Assembly (NCBI GenBank): GCA_965370435.1
Contig: CBDUUP010000265.1
Coordinates: forward strand, 1-6,446
DNA length: 6,446 bases
Direction of reading: 5' to 3'
DNA from: CBDUUP01 sp965370435
Lineage (GTDB): Bacteria > Chloroflexota > Anaerolineae > Anaerolineales > UBA11579
How positions within the stretch are numbered: the stretch's first letter is position 1; each line of letters starts with the position of its first letter. This document shows, one piece after another, positions 5,763-6,446 of the stretch. The notes beneath the pieces were generated by a model. The model worked only from the letters and a program-made list of their open reading frames with translations, had not been told where the DNA came from and made no database searches. Position numbers and translations under genes: made by a program.

Positions 5763-6446
5763 ATGTCCAAAATTATCGGTATAGATTTAGGAACCACCAA
5801 CAGCGCGGTGGCCGTCGTGGAAGGCGGCGACCCCACGGTGATCTCCACCGCGGAAGGCGGGCGGCTCTGCCCCTCCGTGGCAGCTTTCAACAAGAACGGC
5901 GAACGCCTGGTCGGGCAGACCGCCAAGCGCCAGGCTGTCATCAACGCGGAGAACACAGTCTACTCCATCAAGCGATTCATGGGCCGCCGCTATGATGAAG
6001 TTGAGACCGAGCGGGGGATGGTGTCTTTCGAGGTTATCAGCGGCCCGGCGGGGGACGCCCGGGTGAATATCCCTCTCAACGGAAAAGAATACAGCCCCCA
6101 GGAGATTTCCGCAATGGTCCTGGGAAAACTCAAGACCGACGCCGAAGCCTACCTGGGCGAAACAGTCACCCAGGCCGTCATCACCGTACCCGCCTACTTC
6201 AACGACAGCCAACGCCAGGCCACCAAAGACGCCGGGAAGATCGCCGGGCTGGAGGTGCTGCGCATCATCAACGAACCCACCGCCGCAGCCCTGGCCTATG
6301 GCCTGGACAAGAAAGCCAACGAGACCATCCTGGTCTTCGACCTGGGCGGCGGTACGTTCGACGTCAGCATCCTGGAGGTCGGGGAGGGCGTGATCGAGGT
6401 CAAGTCCACCAACGGCGACACCCACCTGGGCGGCGACGACTGGGAC
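5763..6446 (+). CDS. dnaK: Hsp70 chaperone DnaK, 3'-truncated by the window edge
   Basis: The first 228 codons of an Hsp70 of usually 600-640 residues are present, covering part of the N-terminal ATPase domain. Visible motifs are phosphate loop 1 IGIDLGTTNS (5-14), Lys70 in YSIKRF (catalytic lysine of the family), VITVPAYFNDSQRQATKDAG (139-158) with Pro143 and Arg151 of the allosteric linker switch, INEPTAAALAYGL (169-181), phosphate loop 2 DLGGGTFD (193-200) and NGDTHLGGDDWD (217-228). Residues about 78-100 form the loop found in diderm-type DnaKs and missing in Firmicutes. Residue 36 is Cys where many DnaKs have Thr (LCPS instead of TTPS). DnaK binds and refolds exposed hydrophobic peptides in the cytoplasm in ATP-driven cycles with DnaJ and GrpE; whether those genes follow cannot be seen. 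Confidence 0.97.
   Translation, partial: MSKIIGIDLGTTNSAVAVVEGGDPTVISTAEGGRLCPSVAAFNKNGERLVGQTAKRQAVINAENTVYSIKRFMGRRYDEVETERGMVSFEVISGPAGDARVNIPLNGKEYSPQEISAMVLGKLKTDAEAYLGETVTQAVITVPAYFNDSQRQATKDAGKIAGLEVLRIINEPTAAALAYGLDKKANETILVFDLGGGTFDVSILEVGEGVIEVKSTNGDTHLGGDDWD

Noticed and set aside
5787..6425. 212-residue minus-strand frame
   Set aside because: It is antisense to dnaK, whose motifs are unmistakable.

Overview
The window reads as a piece of bacterial chromosome, GC-rich in the genes with AT-richer spacers, carrying five protein genes and one tRNA. The gene mix and the spacers full of short palindromes and degenerate tandem words suggest an uncultured Chloroflexota (Anaerolineae-like) genome. 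That placement is inference; no rRNA or other decisive marker is present. The DnaK fragment carries the loop near residues 78-100 that Firmicutes-type DnaKs lack, so the host is probably not a Firmicute.

Layout, left to right: (1) the 3' part of a GH4 NAD/Mn-dependent alpha-galactosidase on +, cut by the window edge. (2) A 115-bp palindromic element with perfect 11-bp inverted ends. (3) On -, tRNA-Ser(CGA), with a TATAAT box upstream and a Rho-independent terminator 3 nt beyond its 3' end. (4) A spacer of inverted repeat words. (5) On -, a beta-CASP metallo-beta-lactamase-fold ribonuclease. (6) On -, ribonuclease D, with a TATAAT box so close to its ATG that the mRNA should be nearly leaderless. 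(7) Diverging on +, a one-pass membrane protein with a predicted extracytoplasmic beta-propeller, behind a good extended -10 promoter. (8) On +, the first 228 codons of dnaK with a strong Shine-Dalgarno.

Functionally, the minus-strand block (rnd, the beta-CASP RNase, tRNA-Ser) is an RNA-processing neighbourhood. The tRNA does not encode CCA and needs 3' trimming, the kind of job RNase D does. The alpha-galactosidase, the propeller protein and DnaK look unrelated to it and to each other.

The least ordinary structure is a composite repeat present twice in inverted orientation around rnd. Each copy has an 8-bp degenerate array (consensus GGTATACA), then AGGACG, a variable core, a conserved TTTACG..GACTAC block and a 9-bp degenerate array (consensus GACCAGTCA). 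Both copies point toward the start of a gene. One runs into the ATG of the beta-CASP gene; the other ends 3 bp before the -35 box of the propeller gene. No CRISPR array, transposase, phage gene or defence system is visible.
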